A stretch of DNA of 64,000 nucleotides from Undaria pinnatifida (lineage: Eukaryota; Sar; Phaeophyceae; Laminariales; Alariaceae): positions 930,001 to 994,000 of the forward strand of contig JABAKD010000004.1 in NCBI GenBank assembly GCA_012845835.1, given 5' to 3'. A program made the position numbers and the translations under genes. Positions 31,518-42,111 of this stretch are shown in pieces. The notes beneath the pieces were generated by a model that searched no databases, was not told the origin of the DNA, and was given only the letters and a program-made list of their open reading frames with translations. Every line of letters starts with the position of its first letter. Positions within the stretch are counted from its first letter, which is position 1.

Positions 31518-32718
31518 ATGCTACAGGAGTGTGCTCCTAAACGGAGGATTAGACTGTTGATAGCTCGGCCCGGATTCTGCTCGCATTGTGGTCGTATGCC
31601 GATTCGAGCAAAAATGACGAAGTATGCCAGAAAATATGCTGGTACGAGGGACTCAAGCCTTATCAGGGGTTGGATTGAGTCTACGGCCGTGCCTTCAAGG
31701 CCTGTCTTGACTTATTTCGACCTTGTCGGAACGGTTGGATTGGAACGAGACTGTTCGCATTCGTCCTTTCCGTTCCAACCTGTTTGTGTCCGATGTGAAC
31801 TGGTGAATTCTGTGAAGCCGATCCTAGCAGATAAAGGCTCAACTGGCTTTAGCGGAGAGACCGTACAGCTCGACTCTGGGGCAGGGGTATCGTCACGTGG
31901 GCAGCGATTGCTCCTGACACGGAATAGCCTTACACGCAAATATCTCGCACGGCAAGCCTCACAGAAGACGGTGCTAGCCATCCTAGCGACACCGTCGGGA
32001 CAAATCTAGAAGTTGTGGTATTTGCCTTCGGGGCTCGACGAAGGCTACTGAAACTTCTACGAACATCGGTGCCACGCTTTTGCCAAAAAATATATCGCCA
32101 GACCCTCGTTCGCAACCCAATATTTTGCCTCGTGAGCCTCCTGGTCAAGCCATGGCGGTATCGCATGGCTCCTGCCGCGGGCGAGCCCTACGGCGTCCAT
32201 ATATGCTTCACTCCGCAAGTCCTAAGTCACCCCATGTGCACCCATACTCTCGTGGCCCTCCATCTTGTGAAGCAACACTCCCAGACATGGGAAAACACTC
32301 CCAGCACCAATCGGTTGCCGCAAATCTCGTTCCAAGTGGGCCGTTCGGTTTTGCTGCACAAGATGGACTACTCTCGGACATATTATTCCTATTCCAAAAG
32401 TCTAGGGTCGAGGTGGGAAACGCGAGGAACCTGTTCGACTTGATGACCAATCATCAGCAAGCCGAATTGTTTTCCGTTCCCGGTTCCAAGCGTTACAACG
32501 CCTTTTGGGGGGAGTTAAGACTTAAGACACGCCCTCATCCCACCACAGGAACTGCGTCCCAGCCCGAAAAACGTGAGCAATATCCAATCCGACCGCAGGA
32601 AGAGCTATCCGGAAGAAGTCTAAGGAACGCTCCCTTGTATTTTGAAAGTACTTCCATGTTCGTCGGCTGTGAGTTCGATCGATTCAATGGTCGATACTCA
32701 TCTTTGCAAGGTGCGTGA
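31518..32718 (+). other. Two coding-like frames in gene B intron 1, possible decayed retroelement
   Basis: A 163-codon frame (31518-32009) is followed by a 212-codon frame (32080-32718) in a different register. The first contains TVQLDSGAGVS, resembling the D-S/T-G-A active site of retroelement proteases, and a Cys pair FCSHCG. The second has a segment RVEVGNARNLFDLMTNHQQ that looks protein-like but is not recognised. No reverse transcriptase, integrase or long terminal repeat was found. It may be a broken retroelement, an inserted gene fragment, or chance. Confidence 0.22.
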
Positions 32719-32769
32719 TTCTCCGAGTGGGCGTTTTTTTCAGATGCGTTACTCTTTGAAGATACCTGG

Positions 32770-32837
32770 TATTTCACACGCAGCTTGCAAAGATGAGTTT
32801 CGACGAAATCTTCCATCTCACAGCTGGAGTGGATTTT
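32770..32837 (+). repeat. Short fragment, AGCTTGCAAAGATGAG family
   Basis: Follows a TACCTGGTA motif (32763). Family copies read GTATCACACACAGCTTGC where this one reads TGGTATTTCACACGCAGC. Confidence 0.6.
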
Positions 32838-32839
32838 TG

Positions 32840-34320
32840 TTTTTATAGTCCTTGCCTTGGATGCTGCGACGGTGAATCAACAGGACAATTTCACCAAGGG
32901 TGATTTAGTCCATAACGATTCTGCGCTCTGATACTATATGGCCCGTAGGCTCGCTTTTTGACCAACAGGGCAAATCTTGATCCACTCTTAGGAATCGCGG
33001 TCCGCACTACAGAAATGTCTCCCTCCATGCGAAAGCGGCAGTAGCCAGTAGGCCTTTCTTACTGGTCGCGCAGATTTTTCTTGTTTGCTTTTTTTTATGC
33101 CTTGACACTTGTTTTATGTTTTTTGTGGTGAATTATCGCCTAGGTACATGGTTCAAGGTTGGGATACTGGTCCGCAGTTAGTTCAGATTTTGATCGAAAT
33201 TGAAGACCGGCTTACCATCTGGTCGCGCGGAGTTTTAGGGAGGTACCAGGTTGATTGTTTACGTAAACGAGCTGAATGGGAAGCACTGCTTGTAGGGTGA
33301 GGTCAAGGTACGGACGTAGACCAGACCCGACCCACAGCCTTACCCATATCCTTCACCCCACCCGAGCCGTATTTGAAGCCTGATCTACAGCAGTAGTGAA
33401 TACCATGTACTGTATTAATAGTATTTGACCGTTGGACGGTAGTGGGGGTCGTTTTTTTTTTTCCAGCGGCTCGGGGTCGCTCGCACCAGCGACCTCCCTG
33501 TTCCTGTGCGGTGTTGAGCTTTGCCTTTGCCGCTGTTTTAGTGTAGCGAGATGAACCGGCAATGGAGTGGTTAGCTACGCTGCGATAAGCACATCACCGA
33601 AAGTCTTTTTGTCGAGGTGAGGTGCATGGAGTTGCTCGTGCGAGGGGCTTAAACCCGGCAGTCGAAAAGGGGTACGCCCCCCCCCCCCCCCGAAACCTTG
33701 GCTATTTACGGGGGTTTTGGCCGTGCCGCCTGACGCCGACCACCCGACCCGAACCGTAACCCTAACCCTTACGCTATGGGGTGACCTCTGCCCGGATGCT
33801 GTAGCTTGTGAAGGCTCTAGGGTGACTCGATCGGCTTGGATGCTGTGCCTGGAAAGACCCTAGGTGGGTTCGGTCGGACCGGGATGCTGTGGCTTGGAAA
33901 CACTCTGGGTTTATTGAACCGCTTAGCACTACCAGTATATTATTGTCGGTTAGTACATCCTTCAATCATAGTTTTAGTTTGTTACCACAGAGCTCGTCTC
34001 TCCTGGATGGCATCGGCACGGACACTGGTTGTGCTGGATGTAGTTGATGGGGGACAGTGGTGTCAGTTTAGCGTTCAGAACACACACGTGCTTTCAAGGG
34101 CCCGATTCTCTTTTCTTCGCTTGCTCGGCACTCGAAGTGTGTGCATATTATATCATAGTATAACAGCCTCGTTTTTTTTTTGCTACAATCAATTTCCCAC
34201 ACTGTTGCTAGTCGCGTTTGTAGCAAAAAAAGGTGGACGCGGTTCTTCAAGGGTTGACATGATTTTCGTATACCGTCGTTATGTTGTGCGAGGACAATGA
34301 AAAACATCAAATACTCTGTG
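32840..34320. other. Gene B intron 1, no recognised gene
   Basis: Contains a poly-C run near 33678 and a short CCCTAACCC stretch near 33760. GGATGCTGT(G/A)GCTTG is repeated loosely between 33790 and 33900. Open frames on both strands are without support. Confidence 0.3.
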
Positions 34321-34324
34321 TTTC

Positions 34325-34465
34325 TTCGCATGAAACTGGCCTTTCCAGCCATCTACATCCAGTACAACCGGTGTCCGCATGCCTCATGGAGAGACTTGCT
34401 CTGTGACCACAAAGTACGAGACATAGATAACACATTGCATTTACAGCATGTATACCTGGTATATG
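34325..34465 (+). repeat. Copy of the repeat at 17225-17450, shortened
   Basis: CATCTACATCCAGTACAACC, TGACCACAAAGTACGAGAC and ACATTGCATTTACAGCATG match in order; it ends at a TACCTGGTA motif. Confidence 0.5.
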
Positions 34466-34595
34466 TCACGCCGGGTATCTGGTTTTAACGACAAAGGTTT
34501 TTGTACGCACGTTGCTGATCTTATTAGGTAGGTCTGACGTTAATCGTTTTACTTTTATGTTATTCAGGTCGGACTCTTTACGTACGAGGTAACCC

Positions 34596-34598
34596 TGG

Positions 34599-34635
<37 letters not shown>

Positions 34636-34636
34636 A
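34596..34636. repeat. (GTT)n microsatellite
   Basis: About 13 uninterrupted GTT triplets in gene B intron 1. Confidence 0.9.
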
Positions 34637-35053
34637 ACATTAACTCGCTTGGAATCAAGTCCGTGGTCACAGGACAGGCTCCAGTCACTCTGGAGTGGAG
34701 GAAAACCCCAGGGGAAAAAAACCCCAACAAAGCTAAAGTGCTACACGCATACCAGTATATCGTAGCTGACGCAATTTATGCCTCCGTCAGAAAAACATGG
34801 GAAGAAAGTGAATTCGAGAGTCAACCTACGATGTGCCAGGTCCTGCCATACTGGAGGCTACTACTCGCGCCTGAAAAAAATGACTGCACCGCTTCGCCAC
34901 CCAGGAAAGACTACCACGTACCTGGTATATATTACACGTAGTATCACTACGCATACGCACGTCAGAATCAAGCCAATTGGAAAAACGAAGAAAAGAAAAG
35001 AAGAGAAAAGAAACATTTTCATCCCTAGTTGTTTTATTTTTTTATTTCTTCAG

Positions 35054-35231
35054 GTCGAGCAGTTTCAGCCTGAGCACGGAGGACAGCGGCAGCGCGATAG
35101 AACCTAAAATGTTCGAGGTGGACTATGGCAGCGGAAGCGTTTTAGGCATGGAGGGCTCCGATGACGTCACTCTCGCCGGCCTGGAGCTGTCGCAAGTGCT
35201 CTTCGGGCTCGTCATCTACGAGGACCAGCAG
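35054..35231 (+). CDS. Gene B exon 2: aspartic protease flap region
   Basis: Acceptor TTTATTTCTTCAG, donor GTGAAA; enters in phase 2, leaves in phase 0. Encodes residues 119-178 from SSSFSLS through MFEVDYGSGSVLG, where the YGSGS tyrosine is the expected flap Tyr of pepsin-like enzymes, to LELSQVLFGLVIYEDQQ. The pattern YGSGS-x-x-G and the later Q-x-F/L-G match the family closely. Confidence 0.93.
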
Positions 35232-35273
35232 GTGAAAAAAATAGGAGTCACGGGCCTGAAAAAAAAAAGAAGC

Positions 35274-35560
35274 GGTCGCCCCGGTGGCGTATCAGGTTAC
35301 CTCGAGCCTGGTATAGTTTCGTGAGTTCGAATCCCCACGAGTGCATACTCGTATGAATACGTGGGGACTTTTTCTCGTGCACACGTTGACTTGCGGGAAA
35401 CGCGAGATCGTGAGTTAGCAACACTCGATGAAAAACGACGAGCAGTGGGATTGCTGAACCCTATGCGCAATAAGAATTGAGGGCAAGAACCGGGGGGGAG
35501 AAGGGACTACACCTGTGACCACGGCTTGTCCAGAAGCTGGAAGGTAGATGAGTGCAAAAA
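35274..35560 (+). mobile_element. tRNA-headed SINE (GTGGCGTATCAGG family)
   Basis: Full-length copy 42 bp downstream of exon 2 of gene B, in intron 2, with box A GGTGGCGTATCAGG, box B GAGTTCGAATCCC and the full set of body landmarks. Confidence 0.78.
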
Positions 35561-35614
35561 AGACGAAAAAAAAAATCCTTCACGAGGGTATGCACTCCCC
35601 GTGTGCGTTTTCGC

Positions 35615-35850
35615 TTTAAACTGACCTTTCAAACCATCAACGTCCAGCACAAGCAGTGTCCATGGCGATGCCTCCTATTAATAGCCTAATAAAAGAGATC
35701 ATAAGCTCTCACTCTGTGGTCACGACCTACAAGACAGAGATACGCATTGCAAATACAGCAGGGTGATTCGGCAGTGCGATGGCAACCGCAATGAACGACG
35801 AGGGCAACACATGCATGTGCAAGGCAGCACACCAGACCATGTGCAACAGC
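35615..35850 (+). repeat. Copy of the repeat at 17225-17450
   Basis: Same landmark order (CACAAGCAGTG, GCGATGCCTCC, TGTGGTCACGACCTACAAG, ACCAGACCATG). Confidence 0.5.
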
Positions 35851-35962
35851 AACAAAAAGAAACGAAGAAGAAATAAGTGAGATGGAGGGTTTCGTTTAAA
35901 GTCATTACGTTTATGCTGTGTGATGCTAGGGTGTGTGTGCGTGCTACGTATGTGCTATGTTG

Positions 35963-36196
35963 CAGTAAGGGCTCCCCAATGAGGCGGTGGTGTGCAATGG
36001 CAATATGACCGCCTTGTCAAGGGAAGCCGCCTTATTCATTCAAGGTTATGAGTGCAATTCCCAGTAGCCCCAAGCGATTTTGACCGCCTTATATCGGTAT
36101 ACCGCCTTATATGGGGATACCGCACTATTTGGGGGCCCCTACTGCAGCCCTCTTTAGTCCTCGTGAAGGCTTATTTGTGGGGAGCCCCCCTTAGTG
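35963..36196. mobile_element. MITE with ends CAGTAAGGGCTCCCC
   Basis: The left end is CAGTAAGGGCTCCCC and the right end, reverse-complemented, CACTAAGGGGGGCTCCCC. Internal units ACCGCCTTAT are partly repeated. The same family at 46532-47059 has expanded its interior into a minisatellite. The CAGT-type end would suit Tc1/mariner, but a clean TA duplication is not visible. Confidence 0.6.
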
Positions 36197-36199
36197 CTA

Positions 36200-37210
36200 T
36201 TCATAGCTGTTAACAGTTAGCATCCACAGGGCGATTTTACGAATGCTTCTTTTTGGAACCGATGTGCAGCAACCGACAAACCGACGAGTGCAAGCGTGCG
36301 TCTATGGCGGCTGTTGTTGCTCGGTACGAGCATCAATCAGTATACTGTGCGCGTGTCGTGTTGCTTGTGACTTTGGAGCTGTCGCACGCACGCAGCGGTG
36401 TTCGGGACATCGACGTTGGTCCAAGCTTGTGTACACCAACACACACATTTCTCACGTAGATGCGATGCGGACTATGAAAACCATCAATGCATAGACCAGC
36501 AGCCCGACCATTAACCCTTTTGGAGCCCGTGTATACCGACCACAAAAAACGGCAATTGCGATATTTTTCAATTACCAGTAGCTCGAGCATGCACCAGTAC
36601 GAGTAGGATCATGATGCTGCGTCCGTCCCGTACGAGTCTTTGCATTGTTGTCGTTCGGTCACCAATTGTTACCATCGCGAACTATTAATATTGATGGCAT
36701 TAATTCATAGCATAGCAGCATGGCATTAATTATAGCACTTGCCAATGCCGCAACCGTCCATTTTCGTCAACTTTTCTCGATACTACCAGTCAAGTCTCCA
36801 AGGGGTTAATGGCACGTGAAATGACGGTTCGCGCTTCGCGCTCACGGCTTCTAGCGGCTCCTGCGGAGGGTTGAATATATTTCTGCAACACTTGTATTAT
36901 ACCATTAGAAAAAATGAAAATTACACTTCAGCTGAGATCGAAATTTTAACCCACACTCAGCTTTGGAGGAGGGTTAGGCTGGTACTATGATACTATCATA
37001 AGAAGGGGGATCAGGTCCGGGTGGGGTCAGGGGCGTGGGCATGGTTCATGTCGTCGGTGCACATAAGCTCGCACCAACGTGGGTGTCCCGAACTTTGTCC
37101 TGTCTTAAGTGCTCTTCGGGCTAATAATGGTCGGTTTACGTGGATCAGCAGATGGCCAGCAACTACTTGGAGCGATGCTAATAATATTTATTTTTGTATT
37201 ATTACCTGGT
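36200..37210. other. Gene B intron 2, mostly unassigned
   Basis: About 36512-36808 is bounded by TTAACCCTTTTGGAG and CTCCAAGGGGTTAA, a possible longer member of the TTAA-type MITE group. The rest has no recognised feature. Confidence 0.4.
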
Positions 37211-37213
37211 ATT

Positions 37214-37345
37214 AGACGACAGTCGTGGTCGTGCGTTAGTGCAGCACCCAGTTTAGTGCGGTGCCCCCGTTTAGTGCGGTTGAGAATCGCTTGTCACGAC
37301 ACGGCTCGTCCTAGAGAGAGACTACTGTACTTCACCCCACCACCC
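37214..37345 (+). repeat. Partial copy of the TTTAGTGCGGT repeat family
   Basis: GACAGTCGTGGTCGTG, then TTTAGTGCGGT twice. Related copies at about 47990-48185 and 62262-62480. Confidence 0.5.
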
Positions 37346-37401
37346 CCCTACCCCCCCCCCTCTCACCTTCGATGCCCCCCCCCCCGCCTCTTGCCCTACA
37401 G

Positions 37402-37553
37402 ATCCGAAGTTTCATGATGGACGGCATTGCGGGGCTCGCTTTTTCAGGGCTCAGCATGGTCACCTCGCCGACTCTACTGGAAATTCTTCATCGGGACCAC
37501 CCGGAAGTACCCAACATCTTCAGTGTCTACCTCTCGTGCGATCCTTCGGACAC
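37402..37553 (+). CDS. Gene B exon 3
   Basis: Acceptor TTGCCCTACAG, donor GTGAGT; phase 0 to phase 2. Encodes IRSFMMDGIAGLAFSG, matching the family pattern F-x-x-D/G-G-I-x-G-L-G/A, then SPTLLEILHRDHPEVPN and VYLSCDPSD. The 3' two thirds of this exon with its donor and adjoining intron have been duplicated twice just downstream (37700-37816 and 37960-38072). Confidence 0.92.
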
Positions 37554-37699
37554 GTGAGTTCGTTCCCCGCCCCGACGCCAATGCAATGCCGATGTTTTTT
37601 TTTTTTTTACCTTTCGAGGCGTTTTTGTTGTAAACGCTTTTGTCGTTACAAGTATGTATCCGTCGCTGCTGCTTCCAAGTAGTTTGTTCCAATAAAGTT

Positions 37700-37816
37700 T
37701 GTTGAAGTTCTAAATGGCCGTTCACTTGGCCGCCTCTGCTGGAAAATGTTCGACGAGGCCACCCAGAAGTACCGAACATGCTCAGACTCTATCTTCTCGA
37801 GCGACCCTTCCAACAC
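37700..37816 (+). pseudogene. Exon echo 1: 3' part of gene B exon 3 with donor
   Basis: Encodes LLENVRRGHPEVPNM in the frame of exon 3 (LLEILHRDHPEVPNI), then shifts frame; the donor GTGAGT is kept and the intron sequence after it (ACCTTTCGAGGCGTTTT) is also duplicated. The acceptor half of the exon is missing, so it cannot be used as a normal cassette exon. Confidence 0.75.
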
Positions 37817-37959
37817 GTGAGTTCCTTCCTCAACTCGACGCCGATACGGTTTTGGTGTTTTTATCACCTTTCGAGGCGTTTTTTGTTGTTTTAACCCTTT
37901 TGTTACTGCAAGTAAATGGCCTTAACTATTTCCAAATGGTTTTGCCCCAAAAGTGTTGG

Positions 37960-38072
37960 TTGGACTTCTAAATGGGATCTCACCTCGCCGCCTCTACTGG
38001 GATATTTTCGACGAGGCCCCCGGAAGTGCCGAACATTTTGATTGTCTTCTCGTGCGATCCTTCCAAAACACG
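37960..38072 (+). pseudogene. Exon echo 2: 3' part of gene B exon 3 with donor
   Basis: CTACTGGGATATTTTCGACG followed, after a one-base deletion, by PEVPNILIVFSCDPSK in the exon 3 frame. The donor is GTGAGC. Shared changes (TTCGACGAGGC) show that echoes 1 and 2 descend from the same first duplication. Confidence 0.72.
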
Positions 38073-38299
38073 TGAGCTTGTTTCGTTGCATGCCGTCTTG
38101 GGTGTTTTTGGTGGTGTGGTGGGAGACATCGTCGTTTTTCTTTTTTGTGTTTTTGTGTTTTTCTTGGCACACACACGATCTGCCACTATGATATAGAACG
38201 CTTGTTTTGAACTGTGCCAAAATGTAACCCCGCTTGACGTCGGCTGTACCTGTCCCCCGTCCCCTGTTGTTGTATTTTGCCGTCCCCGTGTTCTGCCAG

Positions 38300-38407
38300 G
38301 GAAAATCCCAGCCATATGCTTTTTGGGAGCTACGACCTCGACATCGTCGCAAAAAACGCCTCCTGGCACTACACTCCCGTCATCCGGCACTCTCACGGCC
38401 AGCTTAG
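38300..38407 (+). CDS. Gene B exon 4
   Basis: Acceptor GTTCTGCCAG, donor GTACGC; phase 2 to phase 2. Encodes ENPSHMLFGSYDLDIV and HYTPVIRHSHGQL. This corresponds to the pepsin segment G-x-L/M-x-F-G followed by hydrophobic-x-P-V, which leads into the conserved Y-W-x-V of exon 5. Confidence 0.9.
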   Translation, partial: GKSQPYAFWELRPRHRRKKRLLALHSRHPALSRPA

Positions 38408-38650
38408 GTACGCACCGTCTAGCCTTAATACGACGTGTATGTATGTAGGCTAAGCTATTCTATACACTCGTTTGTTCTGGTTTGGTGTTGCTTGTCGTGT
38501 GCCTTGCGCGGTGGGTATGCTTTTTCTTTGTTTTTTTTTAGTTTTCGCCCCCCCCCGTTTTCGACTTGCGAGACACCGCCCGGGATTTCAAGCCGACCAC
38601 ACCCCGAAGGGCCCAAAGGGGGACGTTGTGCCAGGTAGATATATACCTGC

Positions 38651-38945
38651 CGGTCGCCCCGGTGACGTATCAGGTTATCCTCGAGCCTGGTATAGGTCAG
38701 TTTCGTGAGTTCGAATCCCCCCGAGTGCATCCTCGAATAAATTCGTGGGGACTTCTTCTTGTGCACAAATTGACTTGCGGAAAGCGCGAGAGCGTGAGTC
38801 AGCAACACTCGATGAAAAATCGACGAGCAGTGGGAATACTGAACCCTATGCGCGTTGAAAATTGAAGGCAAGAACCGGGGGGGAGAATGGACGACACCTG
38901 TGACCACGGCTTGTCCAAAAGCTGGAAAGTAAATGTGTGTGAAGA
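38651..38945 (+). mobile_element. tRNA-headed SINE (GTGGCGTATCAGG family)
   Basis: Full-length copy in gene B intron 4 with GGTGACGTATCAGG, GAGTTCGAATCCC and all body landmarks. Followed directly by a fragment of the AGCTTGCAAAGATGAG family (38952-39025). Confidence 0.78.
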
Positions 38946-39159
38946 AAAAAAACTCGTGTATATATCGCGCAGATTGCAAAGATGAGTATCGACCCTTGAA
39001 TTTATCGAACTCACAGCTGACGTAACTACAGACTAATTGTTTTATAGTTTGAGTACATGATTTTTTTTTCTTCAATTTTGTGTTTTCGCTTTTTGCTCTT
39101 GGTAGTATGTACGATATGTCTTCGGTTCGGGCCAAGGCTACGTGTGGCTATGGTATGAC

Positions 39160-39720
39160 AGAGGGCGCTTGCCACGGTATGTAGGGGTATAGCACTTTTT
39201 CGCCTAAAATATGTTATGAATGAAGCAGTACGTCCCTTACACCCAAAATCGTTCGCCGGATGTCATTCTTTTTTTCTTTGCGATATACGGAGTATTTGTT
39301 TGTGCATTCAGGTGGTTATTTTCCACCAATCACAAATATATTTAACTTTTTGCGCACCTTTCGTACGCACTGTTTTTCTAATAAACATAAGTTTATAAAA
39401 ATATGATTAAGGTTTCGTGAATTTACCGCCAAATATTGATAATTCAGTTTGTTCCTTGAGACGTTTTCCTGTCCTTACGGAGATGAATATTAATATCTAA
39501 ATTTTTACAATTTATCTGTTTTGAGAAAAATAGCTAATTATGGTGAACTTGAAAAATTCAAACTACCATCTGACAAGAATTATTTCAATAGACCATGCAT
39601 GGGGTTGTTCATCGAGTTTCACTTTTCGTTTTCCTCAAAAATAATTGGGGTATAGAGCTCCTAAAAGCGAGGAATCTCCGAACAAAAAAAATGGCGCACG
39701 TCTGCCTGTGGCGTGTGTGT
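39160..39720 (+). repeat. Decayed, AT-rich copy of the CGCATGCTACGATAGAGG MITE family
   Basis: Landmarks at both ends of the segment (AAAATCGTTCGCCGGATGTC, GTTCATCGAGTTTCACTTTT, GTATAGAGCTCCTAAAAGCG) match copies at 50085-50345 and 61536-61806, separated here by about 300 bp of AT-rich DNA that may be a nested insertion. Confidence 0.45.
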
Positions 39721-39829
39721 CAGGGGGGTAACGTTTTTGGGTATTTTTTTTCTCCGGCTTTAGGACAATTCGCGCGAGTGACTGCCAATTGGGTTTTGCG
39801 GTCATATATATAGCTATGTTGTGTATGGT

Positions 39830-40012
39830 TTCCGTGCACAGATTGGTTACCAGAGCCTGTTGACGCTGGTACAAGGTAGTTCTAAGGGGAACCGCCGACC
39901 TCCATCCTTAATGAGGATACGCACCCGGTACTGCGCGCGACCAGAGTATCACGCACAGCTTGCAAAGATGAGTTTCGACAAAATCTTCGATCTCACAACT
40001 GGAGTGTGTTTT
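39830..40012 (+). mobile_element. AGCTTGCAAAGATGAG family, near full copy
   Basis: GGTTTCCGTGCACAGATTGG, CATCCTTAATGAGGATACGC and AGCTTGCAAAGATGAG in order, ending CTGGAGTGTGTTTT. Confidence 0.6.
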
Positions 40013-40148
40013 AGTTTTTTATAATGAAGCTATTTTGTTTTTTGGATTCGCGGTATACACGAGCACATTGTGGTTTGTTAGGCTGCGGCCTTCGAAGTAT
40101 GACTTCACGCCACTCGCGCGGTAGCGAAAGCGGCACTACCCCCCCCTG

Positions 40149-40179
<31 letters not shown>

Positions 40180-40404
40180 CAGCCTGGGTTTCAGCCAAAC
40201 CCGAGCAGTGTTCGTAGGGGAAGGAAGGTCGGTACATTGTCGTGGAGATTTTGGCGCGATCCGTGCCGTGTGTCGCGCGTGGCGTACCCCTAAAACAAAA
40301 CGGCGGGATTGGATGAGACGATTTCCCGGGGAGTCTGTACGAGGGCTTGATTCGTTTTAATATGTTTTTCACCGTTTTTATTTTTTCTTGTCTCCACGTA
40401 CCCC

Positions 40405-40530
40405 ACATCAGATTTGGACTGTGAAATGTGAACATGACTGCCATGAGCGTGGTAAAGATGGTCATTCCCATAAAAGATACAGCGATGGAAGAGCTAGTCG
40501 ACATTTTACGAATGATGTTTTTCGCAAAAA
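40405..40530 (+). pseudogene. Exon echo: 5' part of gene B exon 5
   Basis: Reads WTVK, then after a short insertion MTAMSVVKMVIPIKDTAMEE, aligned with WTVKMTGMNVVAMAAPIADTAEE of exon 5. An AG lies at the matching position (CACATCAG). It is 300 bp upstream of the intact exon and lacks its 3' part; an early stop and the insertion make it non-functional. Confidence 0.65.
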
Positions 40531-40715
40531 CCCGGGAAGACTTTTCGCTAAGCGCTTCCCACCCTTGCCCCAAGTACGTATCCGCCCCCGATGAATGTAT
40601 GGAGATGTTATAGTTGTGTTTTTCGTCATAACGCAGCGAGACCATTGCTCTATACACCACTCCCCATTCAAGCGTAAATCCGTCCACCGCTGTGTAAACC
40701 CATCTGCCCCAACAG

Positions 40716-40942
40716 GTACTGGACGGTCAAGATGACGGGTATGAACGTGGTCGCGATGGCCGCTCCCATCGCCGACACGGCGGAGGAGGCGGTGGAGCTG
40801 CGGGCGCAGGGGGGAGGGGGAGGGGGATCGCTCACGGAGATCGAGGATGAGCGTTACGAGATCCCGCTCTTTGGGGTCACTGACGAGGATGATAACCTGT
40901 GCGCGGCGGGCTGCTACGCCATCGTCGATACTGGGACGTCAG
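40716..40942 (+). CDS. Gene B exon 5: second catalytic Asp
   Basis: Acceptor GCCCCAACAG, donor GTGAAG; phase 2 to phase 1. Begins YWTVKMTGMNVV (family pattern Y-W-x-V-x-hydrophobic), followed by an Ala/Glu-rich and hexa-Gly insert, then YEIPLFGVTDEDD and CYAIVDTGTSG with catalytic Asp336. The insert before DTGTS is longer than in pepsin. The exon has an upstream 5' echo (40405-40530) and a downstream 3' echo (about 41485-41590). Confidence 0.93.
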
Positions 40943-41010
40943 GTGAAGGCACCCCAAATCACATTCGCCAAAGCAAGCCGAAAATAGCCGGAGAATAGCC
41001 TATATACGGC

Positions 41011-41090
41011 CCTTAACCCCTCTGTAACTGGATACCCGTTTTTAGGGACACTTGGAATTAGTGTAGGGAGAGCGGAACGAGCTATTTGAA
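41011..41090 (-). mobile_element. TTAA-type 95-bp MITE, decayed
   Basis: TTAACCCCTCTGTAACTGG, ACCCGTTTTTAGGGACA and GAATTAGTGTAGGGAG match the family in inverted orientation. Confidence 0.45.
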
Positions 41091-41484
41091 AAGAAAAAGG
41101 AAAAAATAGCGTTTTACATGCACCTACTCCCCTCTACGAGGCGGAATGCAGCTCCTTGAACGAAGGACCCAGCTCAGCGATGTTGAATGCAGAGCACCGC
41201 CACGGAACTCGACTGGGGTCCGGGCGTGCGTCGTAATGTACAGCAGCCTTGCTTTCCCCGCAGCCGATAGTGGGAGAAGAAAACCTTGGCCGCCGGAGAA
41301 CAGCATTTTTTAAAAAGGGGCATATTGTACGCAGACACGTACCAGGTACAATATTTCACCATGCTTTCAAACTTGAAAACGTACGAAGGACCCAGGTAAA
41401 AATCCCAAAAAATATTACCAGGTACGGCATGATATAATACGATGTTTGAGGTGGTCCGCTCGGTTTGTATTTTTCCGCGCTGTG

Positions 41485-41590
41485 ACGCGGCTTACGATGT
41501 CCCTCTGTGCGGGAGCGGCGATGCCTCTGAGGAGGAAACGTTGTGCTCTGGGGGAACCTCAGCCACGATAGAGGGGCAACTTTTTTTTTG
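41485..41590 (+). pseudogene. Exon echo: 3' part of gene B exon 5
   Basis: Reads AYDVPLCGSGDASEEETLCS and then GGTSATIEG, aligned with RYEIPLFGVTDEDDNLCAAG and CYAIVDTGTSG. The catalytic D-T-G is not preserved. It lies downstream of the intact exon and lacks the 5' part. Confidence 0.5.
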
Positions 41591-41754
41591 TCTCGGGCGT
41601 CTCACAAGAGGACATCTCTGGACGCATGCTACCATATAGAGGTACTCCTAGCACTCTCTTGGTGGAATGCTTTTGGAATCACGGTGCTCCTTCCCTCCCT
41701 TCTCGCGATGACAGTGAAGGCGCGTACCGGGTGAGGGGGATAACCGAAATCGTG

Positions 41755-41780
41755 GGATATATATATATATATATTGCAAT
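41755..41780. repeat. (AT)n microsatellite
   Basis: Short alternating AT run in gene B intron 5, inside a repeat related to the CGCATGCTAC MITE family (41623-41920). Confidence 0.6.
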
Positions 41781-42111
41781 AGTTTTCTATATATGTATGT
41801 TTTTATGTACTATTATTAGGCCTTGGGATTGTTCCTCCGGTACCGCTTTTCTCCTTTTTCCCAAATCAGTTTTATTTGAGGGAGGTACAGAGCTCAAGTC
41901 ACCACCCTCAGATTGCGAAAAAGCGTAGTGAACCCTCGCAGTTCGTAGCATGTCTCTGACGTACCATTCGCTAGCACAGTCGACCGACATGTGAGGCTTG
42001 CCCAGTCGTTTCGCGCTCTATACGCAGCCCTGGCTCTCGGGATCTATGTATCTCGTTTTCGCGTCGCGTCTTTGGCTTCGTCGCGTCTAAGTCCTGTTTT
42101 GAGGATTTTTT

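Noticed and set aside
32770-32837. Hammerhead ribozyme in the GATGAG...CGAAA repeat
   Set aside because: The conserved CUGAUGA core is not complete (AAAGATGAG in place of CTGATGAG) and the required stems are not visible.
38455-39135. 226-codon minus-strand frame
   Set aside because: It is a SINE and adjoining repeat read backwards, inside gene B intron 4.
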